Origin: JALSRK01 sp964461995
Lineage (GTDB): Bacteria; Acidobacteriota; Terriglobia; Bryobacterales; Bryobacteraceae
DNA: 64,000 bases
Assembly: GCA_964461995.1 (NCBI GenBank)
Contig: CAYWXL010000016.1
Coordinates: 14,703-78,702 of the forward strand
Direction: 5' to 3'
Part shown: positions 41,746 through 49,798 of the stretch, one piece after another
Numbering within the stretch: position 1 is the stretch's first letter
Layout: each line of letters begins with the position of its first letter
Made by a program: the position numbers and the translations under genes
Notes under the pieces: generated by a model
The model's database searches: none
What the model saw: only the letters and a program-made list of their open reading frames with translations
What the model was told of the DNA's origin: nothing

Positions 41746-44544
41746 TCACCGGTAGTCCACCCAGATCGGGCTGGACCAGGCCAGGTTGCGGTCCCGCTGC
41801 TGGATCCGCACGTAGTAGTAGCTCTCGCGCTTCTCCGGCTTCTCGTCGCGGAAGGTGAACTCCACCGTGCGGCTATTGGGTTCGGAGTGGTAGACGAACT
41901 TCTGGTCTTTGACGAGGTCCACCTTCGTGATGACATCGGTGCCGATGATCTTGAATTTGAGCAGCGGCGCGCTGCCGGCCCGGAAGGCGTCGCCCATGAT
42001 GTAGACCTTGCCGTCCGGAGCCTCGGCGCGGAAATCGACGATGATGTTGTCGGTGGCCGCGTAGGCGTGGCGCGCCCGCATGCTCTCAAGGATGTCGGTG
42101 CGGGACGTGCCAGGCGAGTAGATGAGCGTGTAAGAAGCGTGGGTCGATATGTGGTCCGAGCTGGCCTGGACACCCAGCTTGTAGCCCTTCTTCAGCGCCT
42201 CCCACCAGAATCCCAGCGGGCGGTACCGCCCGTGGACCATCACTCGCAGGTTGTCGGATTCGGCTCGTGGCGCGCCCTCATACTCGTAGCTGGCGTGGTA
42301 GCCCTGGTAGAGCTCCACCAGGGGTTCCACCTCGGGATCGTTGTCCCCCCAGTCGGTACCCTGGCTGGTCGCCGACGAGTGCACCATCGCGATGCCGTTG
42401 TACTTGTGCAGGTAGGGATACAGGATCGGGCCGGACCGCGCTTTGCCCCGCATCTCATCAGGCGGGATCGGCAGCGGCTTCACCCCCCGCTGGGCGAAAA
42501 CGACGTTGCGGTGCCCGTTCGGGTAGCTCGGGCTCCGCTCGTAGCCGAACATCGGCGTGTAGCGGCCCGGGATTAAGAAGATGTCGGAGGCCTTTTCCGT
42601 CCGCCACCAGCAGTATTCGTCGTTGTTGCCGGCGTTGTGGTCGCCGACGATGCCGGTATCCATGCCGGCGGCGTCGATCATGTACCGGAAGTAGTCCTCG
42701 AGCGAGCCGTCGCCAGCGCCGTCCGAGGAGATCTCCGTGTGCCGGTGGAAGTCGCCCCGCAGGATGCGCAGAGTGCGGCTGTTGTAGGTCAACCGGTAGC
42801 TGCGGATGCGCTTCAGGTCTTCCGGTTCGTTGGGATGGACCGGGCGGATGTTGACGTTCCGCTCGGTGAAGTCTTCGAAGCGCAGATCCGGCAAGGGGCC
42901 GGAATCGGCGTAGGCGGCGGTCCAGATCTCATACCGCGTCGGAATCCGCGCATAGAAGGCCCTGGCGAACAGCGGCCGGTTGTCGTTGGCCCACACCAGG
43001 CGGACGCCCGGACCGTCCGGGACCACCAGCATCGTCCCCTCGGGCCGGGAGCTCGAATTGGGCAGCGGCATGGCCGGGCGCCAGCGGTCCCCGTCGAGCG
43101 TCGTCAGATAGAATTCCCAGCGGCCGTCGAAGGCCCAATAGTCGCCGCGGTTGTGGGCCGTCGAGGTGCGCAGTTGTAGCGTGCACCAGATCCGGCCCTG
43201 CGCGTCGGCGGCCAGGCGCGGGTACTGGACGTAGCGGCGGTAGCGCAGCGGCACGGCGGAGATCAGATCCGTCGCCGGTTGCCGCCAGCGGCCGTTTTCA
43301 TAGACCGCCACCTTGGGCCGGCGGTCCACATAGAGCACGGTCGCGCGCTCGGGGTCTTCGTGGGTCCAATCCTTGCCCCAGTTGGCGCCGGATTCGTGCC
43401 AGGCTACCCAAACGCGGTCCTGCCTGTCCACGGCCACCGTCGGATGCGCCTGAAACAGGGACGACTTCGTCACCTGCATCTCTTCGCCGAGCGTACCGTC
43501 CCGGCTCACCTGGCGGAGGAAGATATCGTAGTTCCCCGTCCGGTAGCTGTCCCAGACCACCCACAAATTCCCGGCCGAATCCGCCGCCGCCTCCGGGCTC
43601 CAAGCGCTCGGACCGCTAATCCGGCGCGGCGGTGTCCATTCGTCGCCCGAGAGACGGCTCCAATAGACGTAGGACTGCCCGCCGTCGTAACCTACCCACA
43701 CCAGGTGAAGGTTGCCTTCACGGTCCGCCGCCAGCCGGTGGAAGGTATTCGGCCCGTGCTCCCGCGTGATCTGCACGCGGGGGCCCCAGCGGCCGCTCTC
43801 CCGCCGCCGGGCGTAGAGGTGCCAGGTTTGCCCGTCGCGCTCGCCCCAGACGACCCAGACGCGTCCCCGGGCGTCGATCCCGATCGCCGTCCGGAAGATG
43901 TCGCCTTTCTTGTCCGTCAGCCGCTCGACCTCGCCCCACGCCTTGCCGTCGAAGCGGCGCACGTAGACGTGCTCGCCCAGATCGAGGTAGCCCTGCCATG
44001 CCACCCAAACTTCGCCGCCGGCCCCGACCGCCATCGACGGATAGTCGAACTGCTCGGGCGGCTCGGCCCCGGAAGAAGGCGAGACGCGCTGCGTCAGGGG
44101 CGCACGCTCGACGACCACGTCCCCGTCGAGGAACCGCAAGCGATGGCGCGAGCGCAGTTCGTCGAGGAATATCTCGAAAGAGCCCTGCGCCGTCTTTACG
44201 CGCGCCGTTGCGGTCGCCGGAGCGTTCACCGTAACCACCACGCCGGCGGGGACAACGTTGATGACCTGCGGATCCGCCATCATGCGGCGCGGTTTGTCCG
44301 GCTGGTTCTCGAACGGGCGCCGCTTCAGTATGAGTTTCCAGCCGCTGTTTCCCTGGATCGAATCGCCGTCGAGGAACCGCCACGGCTCGATCCGCACCAC
44401 CTCACCGGGCGTGACCTGAATCGATCCCGAATAATCGGCCGGCCGGTCCCGGCGATCTCCGAAAACGATCCGGAAGGCCATCGGCTCGGCCGCCGCCGTC
44501 ACCGCGGCCGAGATGAGCAAGAGCGCCAGAACTCTATTCGACAT
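41746..44544 (-). CDS. Large exported beta-propeller protein with C-terminal PHP/DUF3604-like metal domain
   Basis: This 932-residue protein has a signal peptide (RVLALLLISAAVTAAAEP), then an N-terminal beta-rich region. At about 165-500 is a propeller-like set of repeats (GEVWVAWQGYLDLG, GRVWVVWGERDG, NLHLVWVGYDGG, GNLWVVWDSYRTG, DRVWVAWHESG). From about 605 a PHP-type metal-binding domain starts at GDFHRHTEISSDGAG and contains GIVGDHNAGNNDEYCWW, MVHSSATSQGTDWGD and ASSDHISTH. DUF3604 proteins share this arrangement. The PHP half suggests a phosphoesterase or metallohydrolase; the substrate is unknown. Confidence 0.8.
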   Translation of the reverse strand: MSNRVLALLLISAAVTAAAEPMAFRIVFGDRRDRPADYSGSIQVTPGEVVRIEPWRFLDGDSIQGNSGWKLILKRRPFENQPDKPRRMMADPQVINVVPAGVVVTVNAPATATARVKTAQGSFEIFLDELRSRHRLRFLDGDVVVERAPLTQRVSPSSGAEPPEQFDYPSMAVGAGGEVWVAWQGYLDLGEHVYVRRFDGKAWGEVERLTDKKGDIFRTAIGIDARGRVWVVWGERDGQTWHLYARRRESGRWGPRVQITREHGPNTFHRLAADREGNLHLVWVGYDGGQSYVYWSRLSGDEWTPPRRISGPSAWSPEAAADSAGNLWVVWDSYRTGNYDIFLRQVSRDGTLGEEMQVTKSSLFQAHPTVAVDRQDRVWVAWHESGANWGKDWTHEDPERATVLYVDRRPKVAVYENGRWRQPATDLISAVPLRYRRYVQYPRLAADAQGRIWCTLQLRTSTAHNRGDYWAFDGRWEFYLTTLDGDRWRPAMPLPNSSSRPEGTMLVVPDGPGVRLVWANDNRPLFARAFYARIPTRYEIWTAAYADSGPLPDLRFEDFTERNVNIRPVHPNEPEDLKRIRSYRLTYNSRTLRILRGDFHRHTEISSDGAGDGSLEDYFRYMIDAAGMDTGIVGDHNAGNNDEYCWWRTEKASDIFLIPGRYTPMFGYERSPSYPNGHRNVVFAQRGVKPLPIPPDEMRGKARSGPILYPYLHKYNGIAMVHSSATSQGTDWGDNDPEVEPLVELYQGYHASYEYEGAPRAESDNLRVMVHGRYRPLGFWWEALKKGYKLGVQASSDHISTHASYTLIYSPGTSRTDILESMRARHAYAATDNIIVDFRAEAPDGKVYIMGDAFRAGSAPLLKFKIIGTDVITKVDLVKDQKFVYHSEPNSRTVEFTFRDEKPEKRESYYYVRIQQRDRNLAWSSPIWVDYR

Positions 44545-44710
44545 GTCGTTATTGTATGCAATGCCGCTGCCCGTGGCCCAAACAGGAGTGGCAGCCCGCG
44601 CAACGCACGATTTATCTTTTCATCGGAGGCGGTCCGCCTTACTATGAGGGCAGCAGAGGACCCACGCAACGCGCATGGAAAGGCGCGGAGGCCGCAGAAA
44701 GGAGAACCCC

Positions 44711-45199
44711 ATGCCGGCCAGAAAGCTGAAGGAATTTCTCGACGCGAACGGCGTCAAGTACATCACGATCACGCATTCCCGGGCATACACCGCGCAAGAG
44801 GTCGCCGCGAGTGCGCACATAAAAGGCAAAGATCTTGCCAAGGTCGTCATGGTCGTCCTCGACGACAAGATGGCCATGGTAGTGCTGCCCGCGTCGTACC
44901 AGATCGATTTCGACCTTCTCAAGGCGGCCACCGGCAGTAACATGGTGCGGCTGGCCACCGAAGCGGAGTTCCAAGAAATGTTCCCCGAATGCGAGACCGG
45001 CGCCATGCCGCCGTTCGGGAACCTCTACGGGATGGACGTCTACGTGGCCGAAGAACTTACGCAGGACGAAGAGATCGCCTTCAACGCCGGCTCCCATACC
45101 GAGTTGATCCGGATGGCGTATCGCGATTTCGAGCGGCTGGTAAGGCCGAAAGTGGTGAGAATCGCTGCCCGCCAGACGGCGGGCGCTGGAAACCCGTGA
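44711..45199 (+). CDS. YbaK/EbsC-type aminoacyl-tRNA deacylase
   Basis: This 162-residue protein covers the YbaK/ProX fold. It has THSRAYTAQEVAASAHIKGKDLAKVV, which includes the catalytic-type Lys region, then VLDDKMAMVVLPAS, GSNMVRLATEAEF and GAMPPFGNLYGMDVYV. Members free tRNAs of wrongly attached amino acids such as Cys or Ala on tRNA-Pro. The ATG at 44711 follows AAAGGAG; a longer reading adds only basic residues. It is a single gene, divergent from the PHP gene and convergent with a sulfatase. Confidence 0.88.
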   Translation: MPARKLKEFLDANGVKYITITHSRAYTAQEVAASAHIKGKDLAKVVMVVLDDKMAMVVLPASYQIDFDLLKAATGSNMVRLATEAEFQEMFPECETGAMPPFGNLYGMDVYVAEELTQDEEIAFNAGSHTELIRMAYRDFERLVRPKVVRIAARQTAGAGNP

Positions 45200-45203
45200 C
45201 CGC

Positions 45204-46706
45204 TCAGCCGCCCCCGGAGGGCTCCAGCCTGGACAGCCAACGCAGCTCCGGCGCATCCACTTCGCGGTTGTGCTCGATCACCCGGGCCGTGAGTTCTTCC
45301 ACAGTGCTCCGGTAGCGCGGATCTTTCGCCAGGTTGCGCACCTGGTCCGGGTCGTTGCGCCGGTCGAAGAGAATCGCGTCATGGTCTTTGACCAAAGCGA
45401 ACTCCCACTCCGGGGTAAACACGCCAGCCCGCTCCAGGCTGCTGTGGTGGATCCAGACCTCGTTTCTCCAATCGATGCGCTCCCCACGTAACAGCGCCGA
45501 AGCGTCCCGGCCCTGCTCCCGGCCGCTTTTGTCGAGGCCCAGCAAGCCCAGGATGGTCGGCTGCACATCCACCGACCCGACACACTCCTCGATCACCGTG
45601 CCCGGCCGGATCACGCCCGGCAGGCGCATTAGCATCGGTACCCGGTGGGCCGTCTCGTAGAGCTGGTTCTTGAAATAGAGGCCGTGCTCGCCCATGTACT
45701 GGCCGTGGTCGGCGCTGAAGAGGATCAACGTGTCGTCGAGCTTGCCCGCGGCCTTGAGCGCCCGCAAGAGCCGGCCGACGTTGTCGTCGATGCATTTCAC
45801 CATGCCGCAGTACTGAGCTTTACGCCGCTTGAGGATCTCGGCGCGCCTCGGGTCGCGCCAGGAGGAACACTTCTCCCGCCGGACGAGCTGGTCTCGGGCG
45901 GCCGCCGCCCAGTCGGGCAAGTCTTCCTGGTACAGCGTTGGGGGGACCGGCATCTCCTCGGGCGGGTACATCGTATCGTAGGGCGGCCCGACGCTGAAGG
46001 GCGTGTGGGGATCCGGGATACTGAGGTAGTAGAAAAACGGCCTGTCACGCTTCTTCGTGCAGAACTCGATGGCCTTGTCGGTGAGCCAGTCAGTGAAGTA
46101 CCGGCCCGGAGCGTTCACGTCGTAGTCGATATCCGGCATCCCGTCGGGCAGCCGCGGCTGGATGAGCTGGCGGCCGATGCGCGCCCGGGAACGGTTCTCC
46201 GGCCAGCCGCAGGGCCGCTCGACGACCCGCTTCCAGTGGCCCCGGTTGTACATCCACTTGCAGTCGGCAAAACCCATCGAGCGGGCCGGCTTCATCCAGC
46301 CCGGCCGCGGCTCACCATCCAGGTGCCATTTGCCGGCCATGCCGGTCTCGTAGCCAGCCCGCTGGAACAGGTGGGCCAGCGTCACTTCGTCCCGGTTCAG
46401 CTCGATGTTGTTCCGGTAAGCCCCATGGGCGTGGGGATAGCGGCCGGTGATGAAACAGCCCCGCGAGGGCGTACATACGGCGCTGTTGACGAAGTAGTTG
46501 CGGAAGACCGCCCCCTCGCGGCCTATGCGGTCGATGTTGGGCGTCCCCACCAGGCGGCTCCCGTAGACGCCGAGCGTCCACCAGGAGTGCTCGTCGGTGT
46601 AGATCACCAGCACGTTGGGTTTCCGCGAACCGGCGCGCATCGGCGGGGCGGCCGCGCCCGCCAGAGCGCCGGCGCCCAGGAACTCTCTGCGGCTCAGTCC
46701 TGCCAT
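45204..46706 (-). CDS. Sulfatase (Cys-type, Tat-exported), second copy in window
   Basis: This 500-residue protein has a Tat leader, SRREFLGAGALAGAAA. Metal site NVLVIYTDEH and target Cys78 in CTPSRGCFITGRY follow, then LILFSADHGQYMGEH. Choline-sulfatase/arylsulfatase-like architecture is complete. It differs clearly from the sulfatase at 33682-35106, so they are paralogues with probably different sulfated carbohydrates. The ModA gene precedes it on the same strand by about 50 bases. Confidence 0.9.
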   Translation of the reverse strand: MAGLSRREFLGAGALAGAAAPPMRAGSRKPNVLVIYTDEHSWWTLGVYGSRLVGTPNIDRIGREGAVFRNYFVNSAVCTPSRGCFITGRYPHAHGAYRNNIELNRDEVTLAHLFQRAGYETGMAGKWHLDGEPRPGWMKPARSMGFADCKWMYNRGHWKRVVERPCGWPENRSRARIGRQLIQPRLPDGMPDIDYDVNAPGRYFTDWLTDKAIEFCTKKRDRPFFYYLSIPDPHTPFSVGPPYDTMYPPEEMPVPPTLYQEDLPDWAAAARDQLVRREKCSSWRDPRRAEILKRRKAQYCGMVKCIDDNVGRLLRALKAAGKLDDTLILFSADHGQYMGEHGLYFKNQLYETAHRVPMLMRLPGVIRPGTVIEECVGSVDVQPTILGLLGLDKSGREQGRDASALLRGERIDWRNEVWIHHSSLERAGVFTPEWEFALVKDHDAILFDRRNDPDQVRNLAKDPRYRSTVEELTARVIEHNREVDAPELRWLSRLEPSGGG

Positions 46707-46757
46707 GACACGGTCGATTCTATCAACGCCCCGCGACCGGAACCACTCCTCGCCTGT

Positions 46758-47489
46758 TTACTGCTCCGGCGGAAAAAGCCCGTGTTTCCGCAGAATCTGC
46801 CGCCCCTCATTCCCCGCCAGAAACTCCAGAAACTCCCTGGCGATCTCCCGGTGGGCCGAGCGGCTTACCACCGCCCCGGTCTGCCGGATCGGCTCGTGCC
46901 ACTTCTCGGGTATGAGCATCGCTCCGCGGCGGGCGACGAAGGTCCAGGCAGTCAGGGCAGCCTCGACGTTTCCGCTCTCGGCGTACTGAAACGCCTGCCT
47001 GACATTCTCCCCCAAGACGATCTTCGGCTTCAGCCGCTCCCACAGCCCGCGCCGCTGAAGCGCCTGCTTCGCCGCCACCCCGTAAGGCGCGTGGGACGGG
47101 TTGGCCATCGCGATCCGGCGCACCGCCGGCGCCGTCAGATCCTCGAGCGTCCGGATGCCTCCGCCCGGGGCCCACAAGCCCAGCCGCCCGAAGGCGTACA
47201 CGCGCAGGGTTTCAGGCAATAGGTCGCCGGAGTCGAGCAGTTGCTGGACGTACCGCTCGTTCGCCGACAGATAGACGTCGTAGGGGGCGCCATTGGCGAT
47301 CTGGCGGGCCAGCATCCCGCTGGCATGGAAGACGAACCTCACCTGATGCCCGCTAACCGATTGAAAATGTGTGGAGATATCGTCTCCGAGCGGCGCCAGA
47401 CTGGCAGCGGCCGCGACGAGGATTTCGGCGGCGCGCGCGGAGGACGTGCAGAGGCTGAGCGCGAGGGCGGCTAAAAAAATACTTGACAA
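46758..47489 (-). CDS. modA: Molybdate ABC transporter substrate-binding protein ModA
   Basis: This 243-residue protein has a signal peptide (SSIFLAALALSLCTSSARA). The ModA start of the mature part is EILVAAAASLAPLGDD, followed by FVFHASGMLARQIANGAPYDVYLSA and the C-terminal RQTGAVVSRSAH. It binds molybdate or tungstate in the periplasm. The only usable start is TTG at 47489, which lies inside the dnaK promoter palindrome. No modB or modC gene is in the window, so it may be an orphan. The promoter that reads modA is not evident. Confidence 0.85.
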   Translation of the reverse strand: MSSIFLAALALSLCTSSARAAEILVAAAASLAPLGDDISTHFQSVSGHQVRFVFHASGMLARQIANGAPYDVYLSANERYVQQLLDSGDLLPETLRVYAFGRLGLWAPGGGIRTLEDLTAPAVRRIAMANPSHAPYGVAAKQALQRRGLWERLKPKIVLGENVRQAFQYAESGNVEAALTAWTFVARRGAMLIPEKWHEPIRQTGAVVSRSAHREIAREFLEFLAGNEGRQILRKHGLFPPEQ

Positions 47490-47511
47490 AATCTTACTAA
47501 GATTTAATAAT
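47483..47511 (+). promoter_or_regulatory. Sigma-70 promoter of dnaK operon
   Basis: TTGACA (perfect -35, 47483-47488), a 17-base spacer, and AATAAT (five of six for -10, 47506-47511). It lies in a sharply AT-rich patch and would start transcription near 47518, giving a leader of about 264 bases before the dnaK ATG. The neighbouring modA start codon lies in the spacer on the other strand. Confidence 0.75.
47489..47505. promoter_or_regulatory. 17-bp perfect palindrome, candidate operator in dnaK promoter
   Basis: AAATCTTA-C-TAAGATTT is an exact 8-1-8 inverted repeat filling the whole spacer between the -35 and -10 boxes. A dimeric repressor bound here would block polymerase. It is not a CIRCE element. 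The CTTGA overlapping the -35 and an ACT seven bases beyond CTTGACA give only a partial match to the HspR HAIR consensus CTTGAGT-N7-ACTCAAG. The regulator that binds it is therefore unknown; HspR encoded in this operon is one candidate. Confidence 0.6.
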
Positions 47512-47709
47512 GTAGTTGTACTAAGGGAGCGTTCGGGGCTCCTGCTGCGGCGGGATTCCCGCTTCTGATGTCGCTCTTGGTCAGCCGCGAACCGCGAACC
47601 GTGCTTCCGGCGGCTCGGACGGCACGGGCCGGTGACTCCGGACTGGGTCCGGACCGGCCTAGGACGGGAGCCGGGCGAGATTGATGTGCCGTAGCGGTGA
47701 GCTGCGCCG

Positions 47710-47769
47710 GAAACTTGATCCAATCTGTCGGCGCGGGCAGGCTGGCAGTCAAGTTTCTGGATTGGGAGG
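47710..47769 (+). promoter_or_regulatory. Inverted repeats in dnaK 5' leader next to ribosome site
   Basis: GAAACTTGA (47710-47718) pairs perfectly with TCAAGTTTC (47749-47757). CCAATC (47720-47725) is complementary to GATTGG (47760-47765), which runs into the GGGAGG ribosome site at 47764-47769. The two pairings compete in part, so the leader RNA could switch between forms that expose or hide the ribosome site. CTTGA/TCAAG are also HspR-like half-sites. Confidence 0.4.
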
Positions 47770-47781
47770 TGTTCGAAACAT

Positions 47782-49707
47782 ATGAGCAAAATCATCGGAA
47801 TTGATCTGGGCACGACCAACTCGGTGGTAGCCGTGATGGAGGGGGGCCAGGCGGTGGTCATCCCTAACCAGGAAGGCTCCCGCACGACTCCGTCCGTAGT
47901 TGCGTTCACCAAGACCGGCGAGCGGCTGGTCGGCCAGGTAGCCAAACGGCAAGCCGTCACCAATCCCGAGAATACCATCTACTCGATCAAGCGGTTCATG
48001 GGGCGCCGCATGAACGAGGTCACCGAAGAGATGAAAATGGTGCCCTTCAAAGTCATCTCGGGCGAAGGTGACACGGTTTGGGTCGAGGTGCAAGGTAAGC
48101 GGTACTCGCCGCCTCAGATCTCGGCGATGATTCTCGGGAAGCTGAAGGATGCCGCCGAGGCCTATTTGGGCGAAAAGGTGACCAAGGCAGTCATCACGGT
48201 GCCGGCCTACTTCAACGACGCCCAGCGGCAAGCCACCAAAGACGCCGGGCAGATCGCCGGCCTGGAGGTGATGCGGATCATCAATGAGCCCACGGCCGCC
48301 GCTCTGGCCTACGGTCTCGACAAGAAGAAGGACGAGACGATCGCCGTCTACGACTTCGGCGGCGGCACCTTCGACATCTCGATCCTCGAGGTGGGCGAAG
48401 GCGTCGTCGAAGTGAAGGCCACCAACGGCGATACGCATCTCGGCGGCGACAACATCGACCAGGTCCTGATCGACTGGATCATCGACGAGTTCAAGAAGGA
48501 GCAAGGCATTGACCTCTCCAAGGACCAGATGGCGCTCCAGCGCTTGAAGGAGGCCGCCGAGAAGGCCAAGATCGAGCTCTCGACCCTGCTCGAGACCGAG
48601 ATCAACCTGCCGTTCATCACCGCCGACCAGACGGGCCCCAAGCACCTGGTGATGAAGCTGACGCGGGCCCGGTTCGAGGAGATGATCCGGCCGATCGTCG
48701 AGAAGACCATTGAACCGTGCAAGCAGGCTCTCTCCGACGCAGGCCTGACGCCGGACAAGATCAACGAGGTCGTCTTAGTGGGCGGCTCCACGCGTATCCC
48801 CCTGGTGCAGAAGATCGTCCGCGACCTCTTCGGCAAGGAGCCAAACAAGAGCGTCAACCCCGACGAGGTGGTCGCTATCGGCGCGGCCGTCCAGGGCGGC
48901 GTGCTGGCCGGAGACGTCAAAGACGTTCTGTTGCTCGATGTGACGCCGCTGTCGCTCGGCATCGAGACCCTCGGCGGGGTCTTCACCAAGCTGATCGAGC
49001 GCAATACGACGATCCCGACGCGCAAGAGCGAGATCTTCTCCACCGCCGCCGACAACCAGACGTCGGTGGAAATCAAGGTCTACCAGGGCGAGCGCGCCAT
49101 GGCCAAGGACAACCGGCTGCTCGGCGTCTTCCAGCTCGTCGGCATCCCACCGGCTCCGCGGGGCGTGCCGCAGATCGAGGTCACGTTCGACATCGACGCC
49201 AACGGCATCCTCAACGTCAGCGCGAAGGACCTCGCCACGGGCAACGAGCAGCAGATCACCATCACGTCGTCGTCCGGCCTGACCAAAGAAGAGGTCGAGC
49301 GTATGGCGAAAGAGGCCGAGGCGCACGCTGCCGAGGACCGCAAGCGCAAGGAAGAGATCGAAACGAAGAATCAAGCCGACGCGATGGTCTACAACATCGA
49401 GAAGATGTTGCGCGAGCATCGCGACAAGATCCCCGAGAGCGACGCCAAGAATGTCGAGGAGGCCCTCGAGGAGACCAAGAAGGCCATCCAGGAGGGCGGC
49501 ATCGACCGGATCAAGTCGGCCATGGACCGGCTGACCACCGCGTCGCACAAGCTGGCCGAAGCCATGTACAAGGCCTCGGCGGCGCAAACGGCCCAGACGG
49601 GCTCTGGCGCCCAGGGCGCCGCCACGGGCGCTCAGCAGCCCGGCGAGGAAAAGAAAGACGACGTCGTAGACGCCGAATTCGTGGACGTAGACGACAGCAA
49701 GAAGTAA
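47782..49707 (+). CDS. dnaK: Chaperone DnaK (Hsp70)
   Basis: This 641-residue, full-length Hsp70 folds and remodels proteins with DnaJ in the cytoplasm. The N-terminal ATPase begins KIIGIDLGTTNSVVAV. IYDFGGGTFD-type phosphate loop (VYDFGGGTFDISILE) and VVLVGGSTRIPLVQ are present. The substrate-binding domain and helical lid follow, and the tail ends in the acidic DVVDAEFVDVDDSKK. It is the first gene of a dnaK-dnaJ-hspR operon; grpE is not between them. The ribosome site GGAGG is 12 bases before the ATG, a rather long spacing. Confidence 0.98.
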   Translation: MSKIIGIDLGTTNSVVAVMEGGQAVVIPNQEGSRTTPSVVAFTKTGERLVGQVAKRQAVTNPENTIYSIKRFMGRRMNEVTEEMKMVPFKVISGEGDTVWVEVQGKRYSPPQISAMILGKLKDAAEAYLGEKVTKAVITVPAYFNDAQRQATKDAGQIAGLEVMRIINEPTAAALAYGLDKKKDETIAVYDFGGGTFDISILEVGEGVVEVKATNGDTHLGGDNIDQVLIDWIIDEFKKEQGIDLSKDQMALQRLKEAAEKAKIELSTLLETEINLPFITADQTGPKHLVMKLTRARFEEMIRPIVEKTIEPCKQALSDAGLTPDKINEVVLVGGSTRIPLVQKIVRDLFGKEPNKSVNPDEVVAIGAAVQGGVLAGDVKDVLLLDVTPLSLGIETLGGVFTKLIERNTTIPTRKSEIFSTAADNQTSVEIKVYQGERAMAKDNRLLGVFQLVGIPPAPRGVPQIEVTFDIDANGILNVSAKDLATGNEQQITITSSSGLTKEEVERMAKEAEAHAAEDRKRKEEIETKNQADAMVYNIEKMLREHRDKIPESDAKNVEEALEETKKAIQEGGIDRIKSAMDRLTTASHKLAEAMYKASAAQTAQTGSGAQGAATGAQQPGEEKKDDVVDAEFVDVDDSKK

Positions 49708-49798
49708 ACTCGTTTCGATCGGTCCTTGACCGGCCGGCGGCCGCTGGTTCGTCTCCGGCTAGGAGGTTGGGCCACGGCCGCCGGCTGCCGGAACAATT

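Noticed and set aside
47483..47781. CIRCE element in front of dnaK
   Set aside because: No TTAGCACTC-N9-GAGTGCTAA or close variant occurs; the palindrome present is different in sequence and spacing.
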